A DNA stretch of 64,000 bases. It comes from Icerya purchasi. Lineage: Eukaryota; Arthropoda; Insecta; Hemiptera; Monophlebidae. The stretch spans positions 220,643,291 to 220,707,290 of the forward strand of contig CM077115.1 of the NCBI GenBank assembly GCA_039619475.1. Reading direction: 5' to 3'. The translations under genes were made by a program, and so were the position numbers. Every line of letters starts with the position of its first letter. Position 1 is the stretch's first letter. Under the pieces are notes generated by a model, which saw only the letters and a program-made list of their open reading frames with translations, did no database searches and was not told the origin of the DNA. Positions 53,993-64,000 of this stretch are shown here, piece after piece.

Positions 53993-55129
53993 TCACATAT
54001 TATACATACTATGCGACAGTTGACTTTGGTACATTGAAAGGTAATTGTTATGTTCATATTCAACTTCCGTAGGATCTAGACAACTCCAGCTTTCAAATTC
54101 CGAGTCTTTTATTGTATTTTTAATCCGTATGAATTGAGTGTTGACAGTTGTCGCAATCTTTTACTTTGACATAATTTCGAGTACTCCTGCGTAATGTATC
54201 ACCATCGATATAATATTCTTTATCATGTTCGTGATCGTAGCATGGTAGAAATGATTTTATCGCATCATCCTGTTTTAATCTGTCCGGTAAAAATATATAA
54301 ATGTCCCCGATGCAACTTGGAAATAATGTAATTGTCATTTCTTTGGTGGCTGTAATGAACAACTGGCTTAAATCATTTATATTGAGATTGTTCATAAGCT
54401 TCAGCGGACGGATAACATGATCGTGCCACGTCTTCATCACCATAACATTTTTCATCGCACAATGAAAAATATCATTCTCATAATGGTGCTTACAAGTTAC
54501 CAGATTGCTTATACCAGAGTATTCTTGATATAAATCATCAATACTAGGTACTCGAAAGACTTTCTCCATATTAACGAGTTCGTAGCCCAAGTCACGCAAC
54601 AATTCAGACTTTTCGTTAAGTTCCCATAATATAAGTTTTGCATAAGTGGTTAAAATATATACGCGAGCCTTCGGTTTTTCAGACAATATTGTGAATACAT
54701 CACGTGCCATGAATATTTCTTCCCGACAGGGAAATAATGAGGGGTTTTTCAAGTAATGACTCACTGAAGAGCATTGTAAATGAGGCATTTTTGATGCAGA
54801 CCATGCTCTGCTTGGTTTGTATAGCGTATGTAAACACCTCCCGCCAGACATATCAATCATCGCTAGTTCGGTTACTAGAAAACCATAATCAGAATCCTTA
54901 TGGAAGCTGAAATCTACAAAATATTCCACTATATCCATCTGATCTGACAATAATACTGGACCAACGATTTTATGTGCAAAAGATGTTGATTCTGTTGAAG
55001 AATAACCATCATCTGATTGCAGTAATTGAAGTGACGAAGACGTATGCGAGTCGCTATCACTTGCAAATAAATTCGGCGTCCTTAATTAATTTTTGAGTTG
55101 CTGCTTACGTTAACTATATTAGCGTTCAT
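53993..55129 (-). pseudogene. Unrecognised ~350-codon gene of the inverted repeat, right copy
   Basis: Mirror of 48843-49979, with the main frame at 54120-55085 on the minus strand. It carries the same start, the same Ser/Asp-rich N-terminus, the same Cys/His segment and the same two frame breaks at matching positions. The two 276-codon cores I compared have no amino-acid difference. The shared breaks mean that the damage, if it is damage, came before the duplication, or that gene conversion keeps the arms alike. The copies point toward each other across the spacer. Confidence 0.6.
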
Positions 55130-55921
55130 GATTGAATAATATGTATTTCAAATTTTTCACTAAAAAAAAAAAAAAGACAGAGAAAAAGAAAGAGAAAAAG
55201 AAAAGATAAAAGACAGAAAAAAAATGATAGAAAAAAAACGTAGGAAATTATTTTCTTTAACGTTGACGTAAATTTTTTAATAATGCGTGAACACAGATTC
55301 GAGAAAATACATATGTTTAACACAAAACTAATACTGACTGCTTGAATGATTCCGTTCGATAGTCTATCTCATTAGCTACCTTTGAATCGGTTGTGGTAGT
55401 GGAAATGTTACATCAGAAAAATGTTGTTCCGTCGGAGAAAGCTGATATATTTGTATACGAACAAAGTAATCGAGGACTTTGAGTGTATGCGCATATGTGT
55501 GGGAGTGTGAAAAATATTCTGTGACCGAATAATGGTAAATAGCGTGCGAGCAATGTACAAGTGGTCTTGAAGGTATGCAAGTCATGCAGGTAAATGTTGT
55601 TGCGGCGACGAGATATATACCTGCAGAGGTTATGAATTCTTGGAAAAGAGGGATTGATGTTTGAAACAATAATGTCTTGAAACTATTGATGATGTGGATG
55701 AGTTTATTAAATAAAAAAAATTATGTTTGTAGCGAAACGATTAATATTGGAAATAATTGTGATGTTGATAAACACTTTTTATTGATCGGAGATTTTTCTT
55801 TCTCGAAAGGTTAAAATTATTTTGACAATGTTAAGTGTATATGATGACATGGTTGTGTAGGAAAAAGTAATACCGGTACAAAAAATAAATAAAGATTGTT
55901 AATAAAAAATTAAACATATAG

Positions 55922-57532
55922 AACTGCATGTGGTGCGTATGCGAGACCAATGTGATATGCTATTGTGGCTAACGTTGAAAAATGTTCATGATCAATAGGG
56001 AAATTCGTGATAGAAGATATGTGTGTGGGAATGTATGGTACGCTTTCGAGTGAACCACTGATTAATTTTTAGAATCGATAAAATAAATAAAGATTACGAA
56101 AAATCGGTAATTTTAGATGTGAGGGGGCGGGGGTAGAAAGAATGAATTTTTAGGATTGAAAAAAAAAAAAAATGAAAAACATATTCAAATCAATTTTTGA
56201 AGAACTCGTAATAGAGTAATGTATAATGTAGAATCTGTGCGGGGGATAGATAGTATGCTTTCACAACAGTTTGGGTGTTTGTTCGGATTAATTTTTAAAA
56301 CCTCAGAAAACATACAGAAATACTTATGGATTGAAAATAATCGTAATGAGAAAAATAATAAAATATACTTGAACTAATTTTGAAAAAAAAAGTGGTAACG
56401 CGAACGAATGACATATGCGTGAGAATGATGCGTGTGCTTTCGTTGAGGGCGAGACATCGATAGATTTATTTTTAGAACCGGGGAAAACATACATAAATAC
56501 TTACGGATGGAAAAGTAATTGTAAGTGAGAAAAAATAATAAATATACTTAGACTAATTCTATATAATACTTAGGCTTGGAAAAATTATTATGAACGATAG
56601 GGAAACTATTGAGAGCAGAGTGTGCACGGGATCGAATGATTCGCTTTCGCGGTGGCTAACGCTATGGTAGATATAAGCGTGTGATCTGTCAGTGCTAGTG
56701 ATGTGCGATTTCGAAATGTTTTTACAAACGAAACAATCAACAATCGTTAAAAAAGAAACAATCGAATGATTTTGATTCGAATGATTTTGATTCAAATGAT
56801 TTTAATTCGAATGATTGTTGTGAATACGAATGAATTATACGAATGAAATAACATTTCGAATGATTGTTGTGAATACGAATGAATTATACGAATGAAATAA
56901 CATTTCGAATGCAACTGTGGAACAATCGAATAATTCGAATGAAACATTTCGAAGTTGCCCATCACTAGTCAGTGCGCTTTTGTAACGATCGGAGAATAAG
57001 GAAAATTTTTTGGAACCGTAGAAATTGAAAAAATATATTTTGACTAATTTTATAATACTTACGGACGGGAAAAAAAAATATTATAAACGACAGAGAAACT
57101 ATTGACAGCGGAATGTGTGCGGGATCGGACGGTGCGCATTCGCTGAGGGGCGAGACATCGAAGGATTAATTTTTAGAACTGGGGGAAACATACATAAATA
57201 CTTACAGATGGAAAAATAATCGTAAGTGAGAAAAAATAATATATGATAGATATAAGTGTGTGATCTGTCAGTGCGCTTTTCTAACGATCGGAGAATGAAG
57301 AAAAATTTTTGGAACCGTAGAAAATGAGAAATATACTTAGACTAATTTGTATAATGCTTAGGCGTGAAAAAAAATAAAAAAATTAAAAAATACATTTGAA
57401 TGGTACAAAGTGGGTGAACGGGGAGCTCAGGTTAGTTTCATGCTTTAAATATTATACTTTGGTTAATTTAAAAAAATCACGATATCGCGAACGATCGATA
57501 TGTGTGCGAGAACGATGCGTGCGCTTTTACTA
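55922..57532. repeat. Array of diverged short-repeat units in right arm
   Basis: Mirror of the array at 46440-48050, including the MITE and the direct-repeat blocks. Confidence 0.6.
56695..56968. mobile_element. 274-bp MITE (right arm copy)
   Basis: Mirror of 47004-47277 with the same 6-bp flanking duplication. It was therefore present before the arms were duplicated. Confidence 0.85.
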
Positions 57533-58309
57533 CCTTTGAATCGGTTGTGGCAGTGGAAATGTTGCATCAGAAAAATGTCATTCCGTCAGGAATAGTTAGT
57601 TACATATGCGCATTGAATAAAGTAGTCATGGACTTTGAGTATGAGTGTATGTTTGTGTTAGTGTGTACATGTAGGGTATGGTTCCGTAATAAGGCATAGA
57701 CTGGAATAGAAATTATAAGAACGTTAAAATCCGGTTTCAACGGTTGCGTTAGCATTTACGTATAGCGCTATGAGAGAAGCATTTTCGATTTTGCGATGTG
57801 TGAGATAGACTTACCCCCCTACATAATGTATCGGACAAAGAAAAGTTTTAGCCAACTGACCGAACGAAAATCTTCGCGATTCCTAGAAATACCAGAGCGG
57901 CGAAAACCTGTATTTTACCACGATTCCTGCAGACTGACCACTGATAACATTGATAACAACAAAAATCAATAATGGTAATAACTAATTTTACATATGTATA
58001 CGGACGCTCGTAACCATATATACATCATTGTGTGCGTAATCCTCCAAAACCAGTCGCTACCGAATAACGATAATTTACGTACAAGTAAAGACATGCATTG
58101 GTCAACTGATTGACAGCGTTAGCATTTGTATGTAGCGCTATGAGAGAAGCATTTTCGTTGAACTCTTACTGGATGGTTTGATGTAAAAACGGTGTGTCAT
58201 TTGATTGAGTATTGACTATTGATTAGTTGAGTAAAAGGGGGCATGGTCACGTAACAAAATACTCGCTCCTGATTGGCTCTTCTCCTAGAAGTAACGTTTT
58301 CTATCTACT

Positions 58310-59265
58310 GTTGGTTATTATCCGAATGATTTGAATGAGTCCAGATGAGTCTGATAATCGCTTTATAAAAAAACAGAAGTTTATTATGTAGATCCAGTTT
58401 CAAATTCTGACCTAACTGCCAATATATTTGACGGATTTTGTATTGGATGTGGGCTGATTTTTGCCTCACGAAGTGTTTTCATGATTTCCGACGTCTAGAT
58501 GATGTAGGATTTGGTGGCTTCTTTTCGCGGAATCTGCTGATTGTTGATATATACGCAGTGTTGCGGAAGACCAATTATTCTTATTGCGTAGTAATGAAAG
58601 GAGGGGGAAAAAAGGTATTTATAATGGTGCAAAAACTGCGACAGGTAAATAGAAGTATTGGCGTATTAGAATGTTCGATAATATCGAATTAAGTTAATAA
58701 GGTGTAAGTTAAAGGAATAAAGTGAGTATTCTTGAGTACTTTCCGACATTTTTTTTTTCCCGATACGAATTGCCTCCATCCAACTGTTTCTTTTGATACA
58801 TGCTGGTAACGAAGAGAATTTCTGTCGACTAATAATTTTTTTCTTAATCCAGTGACAAAATTTCTTTTGAAACTGTTAAATCATGATTACGTTTGTACCG
58901 CTAATTTGCATATTTATAATTTTACTTTTTGAGATTATATTTATTATGATCGGTTTTTGTTTTTTTTTCCATTATTTTACGTTTGCTTCGGTTGTTGCAT
59001 GTGTTAAAGCGTAAAATATGTTTCACAGGTTAAAATGATAGACGCGGCGTTTAAAAAATTAATGAAAAATTTTCAATTTAGCTATTGGGGATTTTTAATA
59101 GAAGCTGGCTACGGGAGAACGGTTATTACGAGTACTGCAGAGTGCGAAAACTTGACAATTTAACAAAGCGGATTGCTAGAATTCTTCCGAGCCGTTGGTT
59201 TATATCCTAATCTAGGGCAGTAATAATTCCAAAAGTTTCCGGTGTAGGTGTGTGTGTATGTGCAT

Positions 59266-59328
<63 letters not shown>

Positions 59329-60404
59329 GGATAAACTTGTTTTTCTTGTCTTGTTTTAATGCCGACGATTGTAAGAATGAGTGTTCCAAAGAGCGGAGGT
59401 TTGATCGAAATTACATAGTTAACAAGGAAAGACGATTTTTCCGGCTGGTCTTTTTTTTATCAGTTTTCTGCTGCTACCCATTTTTTTAGTTCCGGTTATG
59501 CTGCTCCGGTTTCCGGTTTCATTTATGGACGGACAATTCGAGAAAATCGATTTACATTTTGGCATGTTGAAATGTGTTTTATTCGCACCGCACGTATATT
59601 TAGATACGGTCGTTATGAGAAGAAAATTTAAACGAAGTGAAGAAAACACCATCATAAAAATTTTAAATGAAACTAGGATGTAAAAATAAAACCATTTTAC
59701 AGAAGAATAACAACATTTAACTATAATTTACGTACGTCCTTTCGTATACAAAACCGACACAAAACTGTTTAAAAACTAAATGAAAATATCTTGTAATATC
59801 AATAATATTTAATATAAAATAAAATCAATAAACATTAACGACGCGACAAATATAAATAGTAATGAATAAAACAATTCGGAATATTTAAATGAACTTTACA
59901 CATAGGCAAACAAAAATATCATTCACAATAAAGATATGCGCATATATGGAAAAACCAAAATTTTGGAGTTAGTTGCAGCAAAACATAAGATGGAATTATA
60001 AAAGGAATGTAGAATTTTATTACGTAAATAAATACAAAAGTAATTTAATAAATATAATTAACCGGTAACAGTCCATTGTGTGATATAAAATAACGACGTA
60101 TTTATTTACTTATTATGTTCTGTTAATTATTACTTGTTTCTTATTATTGTTTATTTATTTAATAACTTATTATTCGATCATTAATTTGTCATTTCACAAA
60201 TTAACGACGAAACTATATATATTTGTTTTTGTTGTTTTGTATTTTAATGTAATGTCATGATTTGGTTTTTTAAAAAGTGCGCTGAAATTAGTCGGTAAAT
60301 TTTCATATTACGTAAGTAGTGGAAAAATTGTTTATTTCGCGTTTTTTAAAAAGCGAGGCGGAATTAGTTTAAAAAAATGAACCAATGAATAATATACAAT
60401 ATAA
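58310..60404. other. AT-rich intergenic DNA, no supported gene
   Basis: Frames at 58438-58692 and 59498-59683 have no recognised domain. The second follows an acceptor-like TTTTTTTAG at about 59491, which is weak support for an exon. From 59690 to 60400 the DNA is very AT-rich and nothing is seen. Confidence 0.35.
59262..59330. repeat. (CA)n(TA)n microsatellite
   Basis: A CA dinucleotide run followed by a TA run with one GTA interruption. Confidence 0.9.
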
Positions 60405-60615
60405 ATGATGTCATCATCTGTGTGTCAGCCTTGCGGCTGGTTCGCACCATGCACCAATCGTCTCCGGGCCAGCCTGTCGATCGCCCTCTTCTTTAATTCG
60501 GAGTATGATGACATTCCAGTCTCCTTCAGTACAGTATCCAGGAAAGTTATTCGAGGACGCCCGCGCGTCTTTTTCCCTGTTATTTTTCCTTCTATTATAT
60601 CTGTAAATGATGTAA
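60405..60615 (-). pseudogene. Non-LTR retrotransposon ORF2 tail (RTE-like)
   Basis: Minus strand encodes GKKTRGRPRITFLD, then TGMSSYSELKKRAIDRLAWRR and GANQPQG before a stop. This is the usual C-terminal tail of a non-LTR ORF2 (the GRPR region and the acidic helix before the end). Nothing of the RT core remains. It differs from the other RTE-like tails in the window, so it is another family. Confidence 0.6.
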
Positions 60616-61179
60616 AACCGAAATAAACAGTAAGACCACTTTTCGCTGTAAAAACGGCTTAGAAAAAGTAAGAAAAAAAGATATGGCAATAAAATAATCC
60701 ATTCTACCGCCATAGAAATCTTAAAAATCGGGTAAATTGTAAACTTGCGTTTAGCATTATTTTTGCTGCTGTTAAGTCACATGTGATTTTCATCATTGAT
60801 GAACGAAATGGTGGTAGAATTTCAAACCAGTTTTTCAGTTCCTGACAACTGATGTGAAATAGGATTTTTACGGAGAGCGCTTGTTCCTTGAAGATTTTTT
60901 GGTCGCTTCTGAATTATTTTTTTCGCGCATCAGTGCCTCGCTATTATGAATAAAGCGAATTGTTAGTTCCAGTCAAATATTCGTAACATTTGGCTGTTCG
61001 AATGTGTTCGCAATATTTTGCTAATAGGGGCTCTCTTATTTCTAGAATAAAAATGGTACTTCAGAGTATAAATTATAACAAAGTAAACCTCATAATAATG
61101 TAAATGTCACAAAATGATGAAGGAACGTTTTCATTTTCAGCCTAACGATATAAAATAACAAAACACTGCTATTTATTTA

Positions 61180-63060
61180 AAAGACTCGCGCATACACACA
61201 CACACACACACACACACAAATAGAAGATTTTCGTTCAATCGACGAGGAATTGTCGTGTGTAACAACTTTTTTTATATTGTTCTTTTTTGCCCTGACGTCA
61301 TGCCAAACATGTGTAGTGGCTTCGGTGTTAACTGCTCCAAGAAACTTGCACTGTTGGTCATCTTGCATTCATATTGACTTTTAGTTTTTCTTTTATTATA
61401 TCGGTCCATCGTAGGTCTTACGCGTTTTTTCTTTGTAACCATGTATCCTTCTCTGTACAACAACTTCCCTACGAACTGAGAACTGACCTCTGCTGTCATG
61501 GCTGAACAAGTTTAATATACTTCTATTTGAACCAACATTATTTCGTTTAGAATATGAATTTGTACGATGCATGATCCACAAGAATTTTCAACATCCACTG
61601 TTAACTCCACATTTCAAAGCATCGATTTTTTTGCGATCCTGCTGATTTTGCGCTGTTCAACTCCCATCACCACAGAGAATACGAGCGCATTCACCAAATT
61701 TATTTTAGTCCATTTCGCGATTCAGTTACCAGACCAGTATTTGTTTAGTTGTATCATAATAGTACAGGAAAATTCGTCTAATTTCAGGCTCACAGCTGCC
61801 TGAGTTTATAAAACTTCCCGAAACTGATGAACGACTTCTTTTGATAGATTACTATTTTCTCTGTTAATTATCATTATTGTAGTTTTATTGTAGTTTAAAC
61901 CCATATCGAAAACACTTTCTTCAGGTCATTCATTATTTTATTTAATTCACATCTAAGCGTTTCTCGTTAGGTATAATTACAGAACAAACCTTCAGTTATT
62001 TTTATTCCGTTAATATTTTTACCGTACCTGTCTAGTTTTCTAGAATTATTCTCATTGCATATTCGCTGTAGATGTTGAACAATGCGGGTAGATATGAATT
62101 CCTGTCAGATATCTTTTTTATCGAGCACAATGTTGATAACGATTTTCCCAGTTTTATGAACGCTTGACTGTTAATGCATAAAGTTTCTTAATGGATTAAT
62201 GACGGTACACGTCTGTTGAACAAGTATATTTCACATTTTGGTTCAGACTACGTTAACTTTTTTTTTTTTTTTTTATGAACATCGATATATCGTTATATGG
62301 AAAACCGTCTTTGTGGTAGAATAATAATTTGTTCTTGGGTGTCCGCGATAAAACCGGTCGGTTCTTCTGATACTATTTGCCGAGATGTGCATTAAGCTAA
62401 ACTTTTACACAAGAATTTGTAATACGATCGGATAATATTAGTCCGCTGTTGCATTCCTTAGCTGAATTTTTTTCTTCTTTTTTATGAATGGGCACAATTA
62501 CTGTCGTGCACCACCAGTTTGACGGCCAACATCCCACAGTTTAAATTTTTCGGAATAATACACGTAAGATATGTTCATTTTTTCGTGATCTGGTGATTTC
62601 CAACATTCAGATTGTTGCCCTCTTTTTGTGTTTTCTTAGTTTTTAATTTACTTATGGTCGATTCTGTTTCAGACGTGTATACCAAGTTCATGCGTTAAAT
62701 TCCGGTTGAGGTCATTTCTTTCCACATAGTTCCAGCATTACTCAAGTTTGTAACAAGTATACTTTCTTTATACAACAGTTGTCGACACTTCCGAGTGTTA
62801 TTATTTTTGAAAATACGTCAAGCTTGTTTGCAAAAAGTTTGCATGGACTATATTTGGATACATATTCTGTTTAAATAGTTATTTTTGTTTTTCCCGTATT
62901 TTTTTTTTTTGTATCTCTAGTCTCTGTTGTTATACCTATATGACTTGACTTGTTTTTTGTTTTTTTTTTCTGATTAATTTTAACGCATTTTCGGCGATGT
63001 GTCTTTTCTTTTGTGTTTTTTGGGTGTACCTCCATATAGTAGCTATTTAAACCTTTTTCT
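61180..63060 (-). pseudogene. RTE-like non-LTR retrotransposon remnant
   Basis: On the minus strand, with many stops and shifts, the order of an RTE ORF2 is readable. First come the linker before the RT (about 63050-62600) and RT N-terminal WCTTVIVPIHKKEEKNSAK (about 62510-62450). Then come the block LFNIYSEYAMRIIL (about 62080-62040), INGIKITEG, a NKIMNDLKKV-like helix (61945-61900), the region INLVNALVFSVVMGVE (about 61700-61650), and a tail with IHGYKEK and an NTEATTHVWHDV-like segment (61520-61280). The catalytic DD box is not readable. Inactive. A (CA)n run lies just beyond its end at 61193-61219. Confidence 0.65.
61193..61219. repeat. (CA)n microsatellite
   Basis: About 13 CA dinucleotides. 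Confidence 0.9.
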
Positions 63061-63479
63061 CATTATATACGAGGGACGTTAATAGATGGGTTTTTGGTAA
63101 ATTTTTATAAATACGCAGGGCTGTTATAGGAAATAATTTACCTCCTTTTGCGTGTTTTCCCGATGGTATATAATTCAGTGAAAGAGAACGCGTTACCGCT
63201 TGAGAATGTCAGTGAAATGAGATATATTTCAGTGTGTGGTGTCGAAACGTAATTATCGATTTTCATCTTACTCTTCACATATTTCACGCGAGACTTTAGG
63301 GAAACTTTATCACGTAAATATGCTGCTTTCCAAGGTCTCTATCTGCTGCTCGCAATTTCTTACAACTTTTCAATTTGAAATTTCCCCTGTTCGGTTACGT
63401 TCTTAGCGCTTTTTTCATTAAGAAATTTCCATCGCATCGAACAGCTACACCGTGTCAATCAATTTTTCTTAATGTAGTA
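63061..63479. other. Unassigned DNA between two retrotransposon remnants
   Basis: It begins with TATACGAGGGACGTTAATAG, which resembles the terminus of a Tc1/mariner-type element at a TA site, but no opposite end or transposase was found. Parts near 63280-63400 may already belong to the element that follows. Confidence 0.3.
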
Positions 63480-64000
63480 ATGTGTATTTTAAAGACCTCC
63501 TAACTTCTGCTCAATGTATACTGTCGAATTATTCGCCGTTCTCCGAACTGTAACGTTTATTTCCTCCATTCGTCACTTCGAATCCCTAATTATTGTTGAT
63601 TCTAGAGGTTCATTTCAAGCTACCTTATCATCGCTCCTCTCTTTTGTATTTTCATGACTTTATTGTCCTTTGCATTTATTCTCTTATGCACAATCTCTTT
63701 CTTACGCAAATCATTTCCATTGATTTCTTGAGGTCCCTAGTCACGTTGGAATTGAGGAAAATGAGATGACTTACTCATTATCACGTTCATCCGTTCATGA
63801 AACTCACTTCAATAGAAAGTTACCTTCAAATAATGTTCCGGCTTCCTTCAAGAATTACCATGCAGATATTCTTCGAATATCTCTATGTTGGCGACTTTCT
63901 CAAATCATAACTTTCATTACCTGACAGTTCATCCTAACCTCCCAACCTTCCCATGTATGTCCCTTTTCTCAGGCGCTCTTCAATTTCAGCATTTTGTTGT
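63480..64000 (+). pseudogene. RNase H-bearing non-LTR element remnant, running off the window
   Basis: Plus-strand pieces in different frames: YTVELFAVLRTVTFISSI and FESLIIVDSRGSFQATLSS (63515-63640, RNase H with the conserved Glu and the Asp of IVDS), then VPSHVGIEENEMTYSLSRSS (63735-63800, the final RNase H motif with the Asp replaced by Thr). A degenerate tail continues to the window edge. It is related to the RNase H tails at 12.3, 13.9, 28.6 and 35.2 kb and is oriented plus. Stops and shifts make it inactive. Confidence 0.65.

Larger units (their letters stand above)
52478..58309 (-). repeat. Right arm of the giant inverted repeat (5832 bp)
   Basis: Reverse complement of 45663-51494 with the same length and almost the same sequence. 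It carries mirror copies of all left-arm features. Open frames in the arm translate identically to those of the left arm. Outside 58309 the sequence no longer matches the left flank. Confidence 0.95.

Noticed and set aside
45663..58309. Palindrome as a pure missed-adapter long-read artefact
   Set aside because: Such artefacts fold at a point, whereas here a 983-bp unique spacer separates the arms and a few base differences exist between them. It still needs read-level proof.
45663..58309. Endogenous virus or polydnavirus segment
   Set aside because: No recognised viral gene, capsid, polymerase or segment junction motif was seen; the one gene-like frame is unassigned.
63067..63090. Tc1/mariner element start (ACGAGGGACGTT)
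   Set aside because: Only one end resembles a terminus; no inverted partner, no transposase.
1..64000. CRISPR arrays, operons, ribosome binding sites, rRNA
   Set aside because: The window is eukaryotic; no direct-repeat/spacer pattern or rRNA-like sequence was seen.

Overview
The window is eukaryotic nuclear DNA, most likely from an insect. It is strongly AT-rich, nearly all long open frames belong to mobile elements typical of arthropods (Jockey, I-like, RTE-like, Copia, Gypsy, hAT, piggyBac), microsatellites are frequent, and the few host-gene signals are short exons with GT/AG splice borders. There is no operon structure and no bacterial feature. The host species cannot be named from this sequence.

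Layout. 0-5.2 kb: a possible terminal exon on the minus strand (193-406), a tRNA-derived SINE near 1.45 kb, and a ~285 bp tandem repeat (3.65-4.44 kb) inside a possible 3 kb element bounded by an 18-bp inverted repeat. 5.2-8.7 kb: a decayed hAT element and an internally deleted RTE-like element. 8.7-16.7 kb: a TE graveyard, with a Copia fragment split by a 5'-truncated Jockey, two tails of RNase H-bearing non-LTR elements in opposite orientation, and Gypsy pol debris. 16.7-28.5 kb: gene-poor AT-rich DNA with a foldback repeat, the first two exons of an unrecognised CCHC zinc-knuckle gene (19.7-20.4 kb), a hAT relic, a 41-codon ORF with a signal-peptide-like start, and a 404-bp non-autonomous hAT with an 8-bp target-site duplication (TSD).

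28.5-42.2 kb: two near-complete non-LTR elements, both on the minus strand and both with recognisable TSDs. One is an I-like element (28490-33796), the other a Jockey (36055-40500). Between them lie a short RNase H tail and a foldback repeat. A piggyBac-like deletion derivative sits between TTAA sites (40860-42172).

45.7-58.3 kb: the most unusual object, a giant inverted repeat with two 5832-bp arms. The arms are nearly identical and colinear at every position checked, and they flank a 983-bp spacer. Each arm carries the same unrecognised ~350-codon gene with the same two frame breaks, a 274-bp MITE with a 6-bp TSD, and a diverged array of short repeats. A truncated copy of the same MITE ends exactly at the spacer/right-arm junction. 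58.3-64 kb: further gene-poor DNA and three decayed non-LTR fragments, the last running off the window edge.

The genes do not form a shared pathway. The window is best read as a repeat-rich intergenic or intronic region shaped by successive insertions, plus one recent large inverted duplication.
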